The notes under the pieces: model-generated
The model's database searches: none
Told to the model about the DNA's origin: nothing
Seen by the model: only the letters and a program-made list of their open reading frames with translations
Made by a program: the position numbers and the translations under genes
Shown: positions 34,836-42,916 of the stretch, in pieces
Layout: every line of letters begins with the position of its first letter
Position numbering within the stretch: the stretch's first letter is position 1
Assembly (NCBI GenBank): GCA_030144965.1
Contig: JAMPUU010000017.1
Span: forward strand, 1-64,000
DNA: 64,000 nucleotides
Source of the DNA: Nitrospira sp. BO4
GTDB lineage: Bacteria > Nitrospirota > Nitrospiria > Nitrospirales > Nitrospiraceae
Direction: 5' to 3'

Positions 34836-35846
34836 ATGGACGTCTTGTCCGAAGTCCTCAAGACTGTCAAACTCGACGGCGCTGTGTTTTACAATGCGGA
34901 ATTTTCAGCGCCCTGGTGCTTTTGTTCACCTCCTTCCTCGGAGTTGGCTCCGTATCTGTCTGCCGGTGGAAACCACGTCATTATCTTTCACCTCCTGACC
35001 GAAGGCCGAGGCTATGCGCACATCGAAGGAAATCCACGACCGCTTCAGCTTGCTGCCGGCGACCTGGTCATCCTTCCGCACGGCGACCCGCATGCATTGA
35101 GAAATGGGCCGTTCGTCAAACCGACAGACCACGCGGAACAAGTGAAGCGGGTGTTCGAACAAGGCCTCAACCTTGCCCGTATGGGAGGCGGAGGGGAAAT
35201 CACCAAATTCATCTGCGGGTATATGGCCTGCGATCCACAACTCAGCCAACCGTTTTTGGGCGGGCTACCGCCCATTCTGAAAGTCAATGTGCGTACTGAC
35301 ACGGCAAGTCAATGGCTGGAACAAACCATCCGGTATTCAGTGGACCACGCGGATCGGGCCCAGCCCGGCAGTCAAGCAGTCCTTGCCAGACTGTCCGAAG
35401 TCTTATTCATTGAAGCGCTGCGGCGGTATATCGACGTCCTCACTCCTGATCAAAAAGGATGGCTGGCCGGTGTTCGCGACCCGGAAGTTGGAAAGGCGTT
35501 GGGCTTGCTGCACCGCCAGCCGGCTTATCCGTGGACGATCGCGTCTCTCGCCGAGGAAGTGGGCATTTCGCGATCCGTACTGACGGAGCGGTTCCGGCGG
35601 TGTCTCTCGGAGGGTCCGATAGCCTATCTCGCGCGGTGGAGGCTTTCCCTCGGTGCGCAACTGCTCGTCTCCACCAGCAACAGCGTGGCGCAGATCGCCA
35701 GCGAAGTAGGCTATGAGTCGGAACCGTCATTCAATCGCGCGTTCAAGCGACAGTTCGGGTTCCCCCCTGCGCGGTTCCGTAGCCGATCGAGAGCGGCGCG
35801 TAAGCACGAGAGATCGGCGAGTCAATTAGAGGGCAGCGCGCAATAG
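34836..35846 (+). CDS. AraC-family transcriptional regulator with N-terminal cupin
   Basis: 336 residues from the ATG at 34836, where the family's usual start (DVLSEVLKTVKLDGAVFYNAEF) begins; an upstream TTG frame is less likely. The cupin ligand-binding domain spans about 20-190 (LLTEGRGYAHIEG, LPHGDPHAL). Two HTH motifs lie near the C-terminus (IASLAEEVGISRSVLTERFR and VAQIASEVGYESEPSFNRAFKRQFG). Relatives regulate adjacent oxidoreductase or AhpD-like genes. The gene is followed closely by the DUF1272 gene. Confidence 0.93.
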   Translation: MDVLSEVLKTVKLDGAVFYNAEFSAPWCFCSPPSSELAPYLSAGGNHVIIFHLLTEGRGYAHIEGNPRPLQLAAGDLVILPHGDPHALRNGPFVKPTDHAEQVKRVFEQGLNLARMGGGGEITKFICGYMACDPQLSQPFLGGLPPILKVNVRTDTASQWLEQTIRYSVDHADRAQPGSQAVLARLSEVLFIEALRRYIDVLTPDQKGWLAGVRDPEVGKALGLLHRQPAYPWTIASLAEEVGISRSVLTERFRRCLSEGPIAYLARWRLSLGAQLLVSTSNSVAQIASEVGYESEPSFNRAFKRQFGFPPARFRSRSRAARKHERSASQLEGSAQ

Positions 35847-35865
35847 GACCATCCAAGGAGAGACC

Positions 35866-36174
35866 ATGCTAGAACTCAGGCCGGTCTGCGAGCAATGCTG
35901 CAAGGCCTTGCCGCCGAACTCCACCGAAGCGCGCATCTGCAGCTATGAATGTACGTACTGCTCCGACTGTGTTGAACACGTGCTGGCCAATGTCTGTCCC
36001 AATTGCGGCGGAGGGTTCGTGCCGCGCCCCATCAGACCCTCAAGGAACTGGAAAGGCGACAACTTCCTTGGTAAGGATCCGGCTAGCACAAAGGTCAAGC
36101 ACCGGTCCGTGGATGTTGGCGCTCATCAACTGTTTTCGCAGAGGATTCGTGCCATTCCGCCGGAAGAGAGATAA
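35866..36174 (+). CDS. DUF1272 zinc-binding protein
   Basis: 102 residues. A cysteine-rich first half has LRPVCEQCCKALPP, ICSYECTYCSDCVEH and VCPNCGGGFVPRP, the pattern of DUF1272, which binds zinc. The tail is not conserved and may be an extension. It starts 19 bases after the AraC gene stop and has AAGGAGAG upstream, so the two are probably co-transcribed. Confidence 0.9.
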   Translation: MLELRPVCEQCCKALPPNSTEARICSYECTYCSDCVEHVLANVCPNCGGGFVPRPIRPSRNWKGDNFLGKDPASTKVKHRSVDVGAHQLFSQRIRAIPPEER

Positions 36175-36230
36175 CGCATGATACGACGAACGAGCAGGGG
36201 AGAGATCTCCCATCTTCGTCGTACACACCA

Positions 36231-36806
36231 ATGAAGACCGCCTTTATCATCTTTGACCGTATGACGATGCTGGATTTCATCGGCGTGTATGATCCACTGA
36301 CGCGCTTGAAGTCGATGGGATTGATGCCCGAGTTTACCTGGGACATCTGCGCCATGAGCGAGGACGTTGTTGATGACAAAAACCTCCGCATCGAGCCGTC
36401 CGTCGTGGGCCGCCCGCTTTCGGGCTATGATCTGCTTGTAGTGCCTGGCGGGCTGGGATCGCGGGAACTACGGCATGATCGGGCATTTGTTGAATGGATA
36501 CGAACTTCGGAGCCGGTCAAACTGAAAGCATCGGTCTGCACCGGCTCTCTCTTGCTGGGGGCGGCGGGCTTCTTGAAAGACAAACGCGCGACAACCCATC
36601 CGAAGGCCTTCACAGAGTTACGGGAATATTGTGCGCAGGTCGTCAATGACCGTGTGGTGGATGAAGGAAATGTCGTTACGGCACGAGGCGTGACCTCCGG
36701 TATTGATCTTGGGCTTTACCTGGTCGAGCGTTTCGCTGGTGTGGAAGTACGGACTCGAATCACGACGCAAATGGATTATCCTGATGTTTCGCAAACAGCG
36801 ACGTAA
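36231..36806 (+). CDS. DJ-1/PfpI family protein, copy 1
   Basis: 191 residues, one domain. FIIFDRMTMLDFIGVYDPL at the start, VVPGGLGSREL in the middle, and the nucleophile elbow ASVCTGSLLLG with Cys103. The order and spacing match the isonitrile-hydratase-like branch of DJ-1/PfpI proteins. Possible roles include hydrolase, glyoxalase or redox sensor; the sequence does not decide. It is 56 bases after DUF1272, in the same orientation. A paralogue is at 37378. Confidence 0.92.
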   Translation: MKTAFIIFDRMTMLDFIGVYDPLTRLKSMGLMPEFTWDICAMSEDVVDDKNLRIEPSVVGRPLSGYDLLVVPGGLGSRELRHDRAFVEWIRTSEPVKLKASVCTGSLLLGAAGFLKDKRATTHPKAFTELREYCAQVVNDRVVDEGNVVTARGVTSGIDLGLYLVERFAGVEVRTRITTQMDYPDVSQTAT

Positions 36807-36926
36807 GCTGCATGATTTCTTTCAACATGCGGCCTTCGCGATTCGTGCGTAACAGTATGAACTCGTCGCGTTACCGGCCAAAGCATCAGTGACTCAGACT
36901 GATACCAAGTATGCGCGTGTTTTCTG

Positions 36927-37274
36927 TTACCGAGCTTTCTGCGGAAATTCTGGAGCAGGTGGGTGCGCAGGAGTGGGAGGTGCAGGAGCAGGCTGAAATG
37001 TCTGGTTGTTCAATTGAAGGGGAGGGCCGAGGTTCATCGATGGACTTGGCGGTGGCTGTATGATGGTATGACGGCTGCCGCCAGGCGGATCGATAGTCGT
37101 CTCTACATTTCCTTGGGGATCCTTGTATACTTGGACGCCGCCTTCGGAGCCCAGCACTTGGTTCAAGCGTTCCCTTGCGCTAGGCTGTTCAGGCCCTCGA
37201 TCGTCAGATGCGAGGAGCATGCTTGGCCATACAGTTCCCATTATGATGACGACAAAGACAGTGATCCAGAACAT
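36927..37274 (-). CDS. Proline-rich exported protein
   Basis: 115 residues from the ATG at 37274. A signal peptide (FWITVFVVIIMGTVWPSMLLA) is followed by GVQVYKDPQGNVETTIDPPG and a tail that is nearly one third Pro. It is inserted between the two DJ-1 genes on the opposite strand. No domain recognised; the ribosome site is weak, so expression is uncertain. Confidence 0.5.
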   Translation of the reverse strand: MFWITVFVVIIMGTVWPSMLLASDDRGPEQPSARERLNQVLGSEGGVQVYKDPQGNVETTIDPPGGSRHTIIQPPPSPSMNLGPPLQLNNQTFQPAPAPPTPAHPPAPEFPQKAR

Positions 37275-37377
37275 GGATTATTATACTGCCGACTGTGAAA
37301 TCTGCGAAATTATCGAAGCGGAGCTACCGCGTGAGGCTCCAGCCGACCGGCTGGCATGGTGGAACGGAGGGTAGAGG

Positions 37378-38040
37378 ATGATTCCAGAGAAGCGTTTGCA
37401 AGTGGCGATACTGTTGTACGATGGCATGACGGCGCTCGATGCGATCGGCCCATACGAGGTTCTGCAGGCGCCGACGCTCGGCACCGATGTGCGCTTCGTG
37501 GCGCGCGAGAAGGGCGTGAAGCGAACCGACTTCGGCAGGCTCCGGTTGACGGCCGACTATACGCTTGCCGAAACTCCCACCCCTGACATCCTCGTGGTGC
37601 CCGGAACTGCGTTTGCGCAGGCGGTAATGGGTGATCAGCTTGTTCTGGAATGGATTGCGCAGGCGCACCGGACCACCAAGTGGACCACGTCGGTGTGTAC
37701 CGGCGCATTGGGCCTGGCAGCCGCCGGCGTGCTGAACGGGCTGAAGGCCACCACCCATTGGCTCGCGCTCGATGTGCTGAAACAATTCGGCGCGATCCCG
37801 ACGAAGGAACGGGTTGTCCGTGAGGGCAAGATTCTCACTGCCGCCGGCGTGTCATCCGGCATCGACATGGCTCTCACATTAGTCGCTGAAGAGTTCGGAG
37901 CCGACGCCGCGCAACTCACCCAGCTTCTCATCGAATACGATCCCCATCCGCCGTTCGATGCCGGCAGCCCCGACAAGGCACCGCCTTCGATCGTGAATAC
38001 GGCGCGCGAGGAGTTCAGCAAGCTGGTCGTCATGCCCTAA
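37378..38040 (+). CDS. DJ-1/PfpI family protein, copy 2
   Basis: 220 residues from the ATG at 37378 (GGAGGGTAGAGG upstream). Start LQVAILLYDGMTALDAIGPY, middle ILVVPGTAF, elbow TSVCTGALGLAAAG with Cys107, and GVSSGIDMALTLV. It is only distantly related to copy 1, so the pair is more likely assembled than freshly duplicated. Same functional uncertainty as copy 1. It has a longer C-terminal extension (DPHPPFDAGSP) typical of isonitrile-hydratase-like members. Confidence 0.92.
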   Translation: MIPEKRLQVAILLYDGMTALDAIGPYEVLQAPTLGTDVRFVAREKGVKRTDFGRLRLTADYTLAETPTPDILVVPGTAFAQAVMGDQLVLEWIAQAHRTTKWTTSVCTGALGLAAAGVLNGLKATTHWLALDVLKQFGAIPTKERVVREGKILTAAGVSSGIDMALTLVAEEFGADAAQLTQLLIEYDPHPPFDAGSPDKAPPSIVNTAREEFSKLVVMP

Positions 38041-38182
38041 GCGCATCGAACATGCCAACGGGCTGATTCGCGCAACGTTTCTATTCCTACTCCCATGTCC
38101 ATTAGTGACTGGTGAACGCGATTGCTGTACCCGCGTTGTCTGTCTCCGCGTTCAATTCTCCAAAACTTTGAAATGAGTTGCC

Positions 38183-38211
38183 AGAAACCCCCTCTCGCGA
38201 TAGCTGTAGAC
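38183..38211 (+). promoter_or_regulatory. Putative ECF promoter of the decayed copy
   Basis: It shares AG-AA--CC-TCTCG---TA-----TAGAC in exact register with 38663-38691, 480 bp away. A GAAA/GGAA element and TAGAC about 19 bases later would fit an ECF-type -35/-10 pair. Inferred from the duplicated block only. Confidence 0.35.
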
Positions 38212-38269
38212 GGCGCGCTGGGTTCCAGCGTGGGATAGTCTTTCACGTCATATTTGAGGGAGGGTACCC

Positions 38270-38338
38270 ATGCATTTCGTCCTCGTGTCGGCAGTTGCAG
38301 CCGGGCTGGTGTTCTTGCTATGGCAGACGAGGTCCTAG
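38270..38338 (+). pseudogene. Decayed copy of the Met-Lys-rich gene (signal peptide only)
   Basis: The ATG at 38270 after GAGGGAGGG opens HFVLVSAVAAGLVF, clearly matching RFVILSAVAAS of the intact gene at 38748. The frame shifts within the signal peptide, and the trace of ADE is out of frame. It stops at 38338 after 22 codons. The body of the gene is deleted, but the terminator at 38484 remains. It is the upstream half of a tandem duplication. Confidence 0.75.
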
Positions 38339-38483
38339 TCTCGTCTCCGACCCAAGGCACTGAATGCGCCCCATGGCTGTGAAGTCTTGGCGTGAAGGCT
38401 AGGAAAGTGAGAAGAATTCTTCGGTAGATGTCGTATGGAGCTGAGCTCCAAGCGCCACGCCTCAGTGCGAAGCATCTTCTTGC

Positions 38484-38522
38484 ACGGCCTCCAGCGGGTC
38501 ATCCGCTGGAGGCCGTCTCGTT
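38484..38522 (+). terminator. Strong hairpin terminator
   Basis: CGGCCTCCAGCGG (38485-38497) pairs exactly with CCGCTGGAGGCCG (38503-38515), loop GTCAT, then TCTCGTT. It belongs to the decayed Met-Lys-rich copy; a close relative is at 39154. Confidence 0.75.
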
Positions 38523-38662
38523 ACTCGGACCCTCGTCTTATGGCACGGGGTATCTTCCAATGGATTACAACGATCTACAATGACTTGGATCGCCATGGTG
38601 AAGCCGAAGGAGTCGATCCGCATCTCTCTCATTTCTCCGTCAAAACCATGAAATAGGTTGCC

Positions 38663-38691
38663 AGGAATTCCATCTCGGAGTACCCCTAGAC
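38663..38691 (+). promoter_or_regulatory. Putative ECF promoter of the Met-Lys-rich gene
   Basis: GGAA at 38665-38668 and TAGAC at 38687-38691, conserved in register with the copy at 38183. A similar GGAAT...TAGA pair, one base shorter, lies at about 23490-23515 before the STAS/sigma operon. This fits control of both by the same ECF sigma factor, as an inference. Confidence 0.4.
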
Positions 38692-38747
38692 TGGGCGCCG
38701 GTTCCTGGCGCCATTGGTGATACAACCTATTTCAGGGGAGGATGTCC

Positions 38748-39116
38748 ATGCGTTTTGTCATCCTATCAGCAGTTGCCGCCTCAGTCATGCTTGGCACCGG
38801 CGCACCGGTTCTGGCGGACGAAGCGACAAGTCTCGGCTCTGAGATGAAGAGCGAAATGGGCTCCATGGCCAGCGAGGCTAAGGGCGACATGAAGGCCGAG
38901 CATCAGCAGATGCGGGAGAATTTCAAGGCCAAGAAGGATCAGATGAAGTCCGACGTGAAGGTCAAGAAAGACCAGATGAAGTCGGAGATGAAGGCGAGGC
39001 GGGACGCGCTCAAGGCCGAGAAGCAGGAGATGAAAAAATCGGTCAAGGCCAGAAAGGCCAAATCTCAGAAGGATGCAAAAGAGGCGGCAGAATCCGCGAT
39101 GCCGAGCTCGCACTAG
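38748..39116 (+). CDS. Methionine- and lysine-rich periplasmic protein, second locus
   Basis: 122 residues from the ATG at 38748, preferred to one 6 bases upstream because GGGGAGGA lies at the right distance. Signal peptide (RFVILSAVAASVMLGTGAPVLA) then about 95 residues in the rhythm SEMKSEM, KAKKDQMKSDV, KKDQMKSEMKAR, KAEKQEMKK. The mature form is probably one long charged helix. Homologous to the product at 25039, which is part of the ECF sigma operon. There are two terminators around it and a decayed copy upstream. Confidence 0.85.
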   Translation: MRFVILSAVAASVMLGTGAPVLADEATSLGSEMKSEMGSMASEAKGDMKAEHQQMRENFKAKKDQMKSDVKVKKDQMKSEMKARRDALKAEKQEMKKSVKARKAKSQKDAKEAAESAMPSSH

Positions 39117-39153
39117 CGCGCAGGTCTTCTCGGTGTTCGGCAGTCATGCAAAC

Positions 39154-39193
39154 GGCCTCCATCGGGGAAACCCGTTGGAGGCCATTGCTTTTA
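39154..39193 (+). terminator. Rho-independent terminator
   Basis: GGCCTCCATCGGG (39154-39166) pairs with CCCGTTGGAGGCC (39171-39183), one mismatch, GAAA loop, then ATTGCTTTTA. It begins 38 bases after the Met-Lys-rich gene and is homologous to the hairpin at 38484. Confidence 0.82.
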
Positions 39194-39270
39194 TGTCACG
39201 TTCTGTTAAGGGTTTCAGACTGTGCTTGACGCCGGAATCATGTCACGGCAATGGGCGTCCGCAGATTCGG

Positions 39271-39576
39271 TTACACCACCTGCTCGCATGGCAGTATAAA
39301 GACGTGGAGTGGGAATGCGTTATCGCCCTGCGCTGCCTCTTGAGCCAAACGGAACCGCGTGAATCCGTCGACAAGACGATAGGCCGATTGTTCCGATACT
39401 GCCGCCAGGATCATCCGGTTGGTCGTGGGGGCGAGGAAGAACTGGCTGGTCGATCCGGTCGCTCCCTTTCCGCCGACGTTGTGCAGCTCGCTGAATCCGG
39501 TCACCTCGTATTCATTCAGCAAGGCATGGACATGTTCCACGAGCGATTCACGAAAGACGATCACCAACATTTTCAT
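39271..39576 (-). CDS. P-II-like small protein
   Basis: 101 residues from the ATG at 39576, chosen for AGGAGTGACGCGT upstream; the longer frame has no such site. The beta-alpha-beta start KMLVIVFRESLVEHVHALLNEYEVTGFSEL and the Gly-rich loop HNVGGKGATGS resemble P-II family folds, where the loop binds nucleotide or partner. The tyrosine of the GlnB T-loop is absent. The role is unknown; there is no transporter partner adjacent. Confidence 0.5.
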   Translation of the reverse strand: MKMLVIVFRESLVEHVHALLNEYEVTGFSELHNVGGKGATGSTSQFFLAPTTNRMILAAVSEQSAYRLVDGFTRFRLAQEAAQGDNAFPLHVFILPCEQVV

Positions 39577-39809
39577 ACGCGTCACTCCTGAGCGTGAGAG
39601 ATTGTCACGGAACTTGAAATTCTTTTTCGCGGTTTCATCTATTGTCGGGGTAGATACCGGCAAATACAAGATCAACGGGCTATTTCCATAGGATGAGGGA
39701 TAGCTCGATAAATTGGTGCGAACGTGGGCGCCGTCTCGACAAGGACGGACGCGATAGGCTATAAATTAGCTGCTCACCGCCTACTGGAGAGCTGAAGGAG
39801 AGCGGTTCC

Positions 39810-40115
39810 ATGCAAGAATATGCCTTATATTTCGGAATCTGCTCTATCATTCTCTCCGTCTATACGCTCGTCAAAGGTTTTGTCGCGGCATCCAGGCAAC
39901 GGAGCGAAGATCATTCGACCACGCTGGTTCCGGCCTATATCTACGGAATCGTCGCGTCGATTCTGCTGACATTCGGGCTCGGATTTTTGAAATTAAAATT
40001 ACCGTGGTGGGGATTTCGAATCGTGTTCCCCGGCACGACTCTGCTCTTTCCCGCGCTGATCTATCTCGTGGGTCGGCGCCCTCCGAAGCCTCGTCTCGAT
40101 CGCGTCGACGCGTGA
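39810..40115 (+). CDS. Small integral membrane protein
   Basis: 101 residues with about three hydrophobic helices: residues 2-24 (EYALYFGICSIILSVYTLVK), 40-60 (AYIYGIVASILLTFGLGF) and 68-90. Ribosome site GAAGGAGAG. No family recognised. It lies between two minus-strand genes, so it has its own promoter. Confidence 0.72.
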   Translation: MQEYALYFGICSIILSVYTLVKGFVAASRQRSEDHSTTLVPAYIYGIVASILLTFGLGFLKLKLPWWGFRIVFPGTTLLFPALIYLVGRRPPKPRLDRVDA

Positions 40116-40153
40116 TTCCGTCAGACGCGGTGTGAACAGTCAGAAATCCCGCC

Positions 40154-41353
40154 CTATTTTGCGATGGTAATGCTCGGCACGCCGGCACGCGGCACTTCGG
40201 TGACCGTCATCTGAAACAGCTGCGACAGCAGCTTGAACGCTTCGCGGTTCCAGCGCGCCTGTGGTCCGATCGTATTCACGGCGTAATAGTGCCCATGGGA
40301 TCGCATGACGAGATCCATCCCGGACGGAGATGATGGCGACATAATCAGATCCATGGTCTTGATCGGATTCTCAGCCACCTCGGGAGTGCGGCTGTCTTTG
40401 TCGACATGGTATTCCGGATCTTCGGCGATGGAAAGTCCGAGAAAATTCAACATGGCGTTGAAACTTCGCAGTCGAAAGTCGCCTTTGAGCGGCCAGTCAC
40501 CGCCATAGTGCCCCGGGCGGATATCAAAGGTGACGTCGTGCGTGAGTCCCAGTTCGTTCTCACCCTGTAGGCGGGCGCGCTCCTCTGGTGACAGTAAATC
40601 TGGATGGTAATTGGTGATCAGCGTACCGCCTTCAACCTGTTTTCGTAACGTGTACGTCTTGTCCGGGCCGTTATACTCAACCCGATAGTCTTGTTCGAGC
40701 GCTTTGAATCCTTCCGCCGTGACCGAGTCGGCAGGGATTGTCCAACTTCGCTCGATGCTCAACGGTTCTACATAGAGGCTGTTGTGGTCTTGAATGGCTG
40801 AGAGATGCAACACGACCCGCCGGAACATCTCATAGCCGGCCTTATCGGATGGATTATTGCGATGGGCGACAGTCCCATCGTTGTGTTTGAGCCGGAGCTC
40901 TTTGGCCATCAGCCTGAGGAGCAGATCGATATCGATTCCCTGTCGCAGGAGCAGAGTCAACTTGGCTTCATGGAACGGTGTGAGCAACCGCTGGGTAAAC
41001 TCCTCGCCTTCAATCGGTGCGATACTGATGGTCGGATTCTCGGCCACGCTTCCACCGATGACGGGTAGAATGGTCCGGCTGGCGTCCCCGGTGAGAGCCG
41101 GTGTCGCGCCGGCCGTAAATCGGAAGTCAAAGGTCGCCGCGACGTTGGAGACGCCGGTAAAGTGAATCGGCTGATGGTGTTGCGCTCTGGCGATATTGAC
41201 CAATAGTTGTTTGGATTGCGCCTCGATGATGGCCTCATCATAGGCGATCACGGCCCGATTCAAGCTGATCGGCGAGAGGCACCCTGACAGAACGAGCAGG
41301 CAGGAAACGATCGATACGTTGAGCCATACAGAGGCAAACACATTCCTCCTCAT
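40154..41353 (-). CDS. Large putative lipoprotein
   Basis: 399 residues from the ATG at 41353 (AAGGTGATG upstream). The lipoprotein signal ends in LVLSGC|LS; a longer upstream frame would bury it. The mature chain begins LNRAVIAYDEAIIEAQSKQLLVNIARAQHHQPIHF, a stretch I have seen in uncharacterised outer-membrane lipoproteins of several phyla. The middle is rich in polar and aromatic residues. No enzymatic motif. The function is unknown. Confidence 0.78.
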   Translation of the reverse strand: MRRNVFASVWLNVSIVSCLLVLSGCLSPISLNRAVIAYDEAIIEAQSKQLLVNIARAQHHQPIHFTGVSNVAATFDFRFTAGATPALTGDASRTILPVIGGSVAENPTISIAPIEGEEFTQRLLTPFHEAKLTLLLRQGIDIDLLLRLMAKELRLKHNDGTVAHRNNPSDKAGYEMFRRVVLHLSAIQDHNSLYVEPLSIERSWTIPADSVTAEGFKALEQDYRVEYNGPDKTYTLRKQVEGGTLITNYHPDLLSPEERARLQGENELGLTHDVTFDIRPGHYGGDWPLKGDFRLRSFNAMLNFLGLSIAEDPEYHVDKDSRTPEVAENPIKTMDLIMSPSSPSGMDLVMRSHGHYYAVNTIGPQARWNREAFKLLSQLFQMTVTEVPRAGVPSITIAK

Positions 41354-41451
41354 CGATTCATCACCTTGCTCCGAACGTGGACGGGAATCGAATGCGATTT
41401 GTACCATATCAACACCACGATGCCTAGAAGGTAGAAAGAGAGAAGGAGGTC

Positions 41452-42867
41452 TTATGCGATGACGGGGTGCGGTTCCGCGATTCCGACTCGTTGAACCGTC
41501 ATCTGCATCGGCATATTGGGGCGCAAGGTCATGAACGGTTCCGGTTGGATGACCTGCCCATCAACCAGACGCAACCGGATTTTCGACGCTACCGTCGCTA
41601 AGATCAACAGACCTTCCAATTCGGCGAAGGACTCACCGAGGCACCGATGGCCCCCGCCACCGAATGGAAAGTAGCTGAAGGCCGGACGGGTCCGTTTGTT
41701 CTCTTCAGAGAACCGTTCAGGATCGAATCGGTTAGGATCGGGGAACCAGCGTGGATTGCGATGCAGATTCCATGGACTGATAAAAACCCGAGCGCGAGCT
41801 GGAAGCACCGCGCCGGAGGGAAGTCGGTCCTCTGCCTGCCCGATGCGGGTATGGAGAATCCAAGCAGGAGGAAAGAGGCGCAATGACTCGTCCCAGACCA
41901 TCCTGGTATACCGCAAGCGAGGAACATCCGCCGCGGTCGGGAGGCGGTTGCCGACGACAGTCTTGAGCTCCTGGGCCAGACGGTCGCGAACCGACCGAAA
42001 TTGGGACAGGAGAAACCATGTCCAGGTCAGGGCATTGGCGGTGGTTTCGTGGCCGGCGAGCAAGAAGGTCATGAGTTCATCGCGGATTTCCTCATCGCGC
42101 AAAGGCTGACCTTCTGCGTCCTTCGCGGCCAGTAGTAACGACAACACGTCATCATGCCGATGAGAAGCCGTCCGCCGCTCGTGAATGAATCGGTGAACTA
42201 TCGCTTCCATCGAACGGTGACCGAGCAGGAATCGGCGGTGGAGTGCCGTTGGAACCCAGAGAGGAGTCAATCGCTCCAGCGGCGAATCGTACTGGAGCTT
42301 GACGAGCTGTTGGCCGACGGTGATGGCGCTCTTGACGCCCTGAGCCTCGGATTCGATGTCCTGACCGAAGAGCAGGCGCCAGATAATCGAAAGGGTGAGG
42401 CCCGTCATTTCGCGGCCGATATCGACGGTCATCCCGTCATGCCAGTCTGCAACGAGGTCGTGAGCCTTCGTAGTAATCAGGTCGGCATAGGAGCTGACGT
42501 GGTCTCCGTGAAAAAATGGGAGGAAGAGCCGTCGTTGATGGTGGTGGATTTCGCCTTCCGTATGAAGCACGCCCTGGCCAAAAATTCGAGATTCCACCGG
42601 CGGGACTGGGGCCTTGCGATAATTGTCTTGATTGGTCACGAGCACATGTTTGACGTCGGCGGGATGATTGAGCACATAGAAGACCAGCCTCCGCTCCCGT
42701 AAAAGGAGTTCGGCGACCAATCCCATCGGGACCTTGGCCACGTCACCATAGGCCTGACATCGCAGGAGAAAGCCGAGGCTGTCCCGGCGAATTTCCGGGA
42801 AGAATCCCCACCACCGGGAGACCGGCGGGCCGGAAAGAGTTGGAGGTGAAATCGTCTGATCGGTCAT
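41452..42867 (-). CDS. Cytochrome P450
   Basis: 471 residues. I-helix AGHETTANAL near residue 265, ExxR in the K-helix (DESLRLFPP) near 330, and the haem-binding loop FPFGGGGHRCLGE with the thiolate Cys409. Full length for the family and no membrane anchor. Composition resembles CYP groups that hydroxylate fatty acids or terpenes, but the substrate cannot be told. No ferredoxin or reductase adjoins. It is followed on the same strand by a transporter gene (42917). Confidence 0.97.
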   Translation of the reverse strand: MTDQTISPPTLSGPPVSRWWGFFPEIRRDSLGFLLRCQAYGDVAKVPMGLVAELLLRERRLVFYVLNHPADVKHVLVTNQDNYRKAPVPPVESRIFGQGVLHTEGEIHHHQRRLFLPFFHGDHVSSYADLITTKAHDLVADWHDGMTVDIGREMTGLTLSIIWRLLFGQDIESEAQGVKSAITVGQQLVKLQYDSPLERLTPLWVPTALHRRFLLGHRSMEAIVHRFIHERRTASHRHDDVLSLLLAAKDAEGQPLRDEEIRDELMTFLLAGHETTANALTWTWFLLSQFRSVRDRLAQELKTVVGNRLPTAADVPRLRYTRMVWDESLRLFPPAWILHTRIGQAEDRLPSGAVLPARARVFISPWNLHRNPRWFPDPNRFDPERFSEENKRTRPAFSYFPFGGGGHRCLGESFAELEGLLILATVASKIRLRLVDGQVIQPEPFMTLRPNMPMQMTVQRVGIAEPHPVIA

Positions 42868-42916
42868 GCGTCCAGCGCGTTGATTATGAAAGATATCGTA
42901 TGTATAGCCGGCACTG

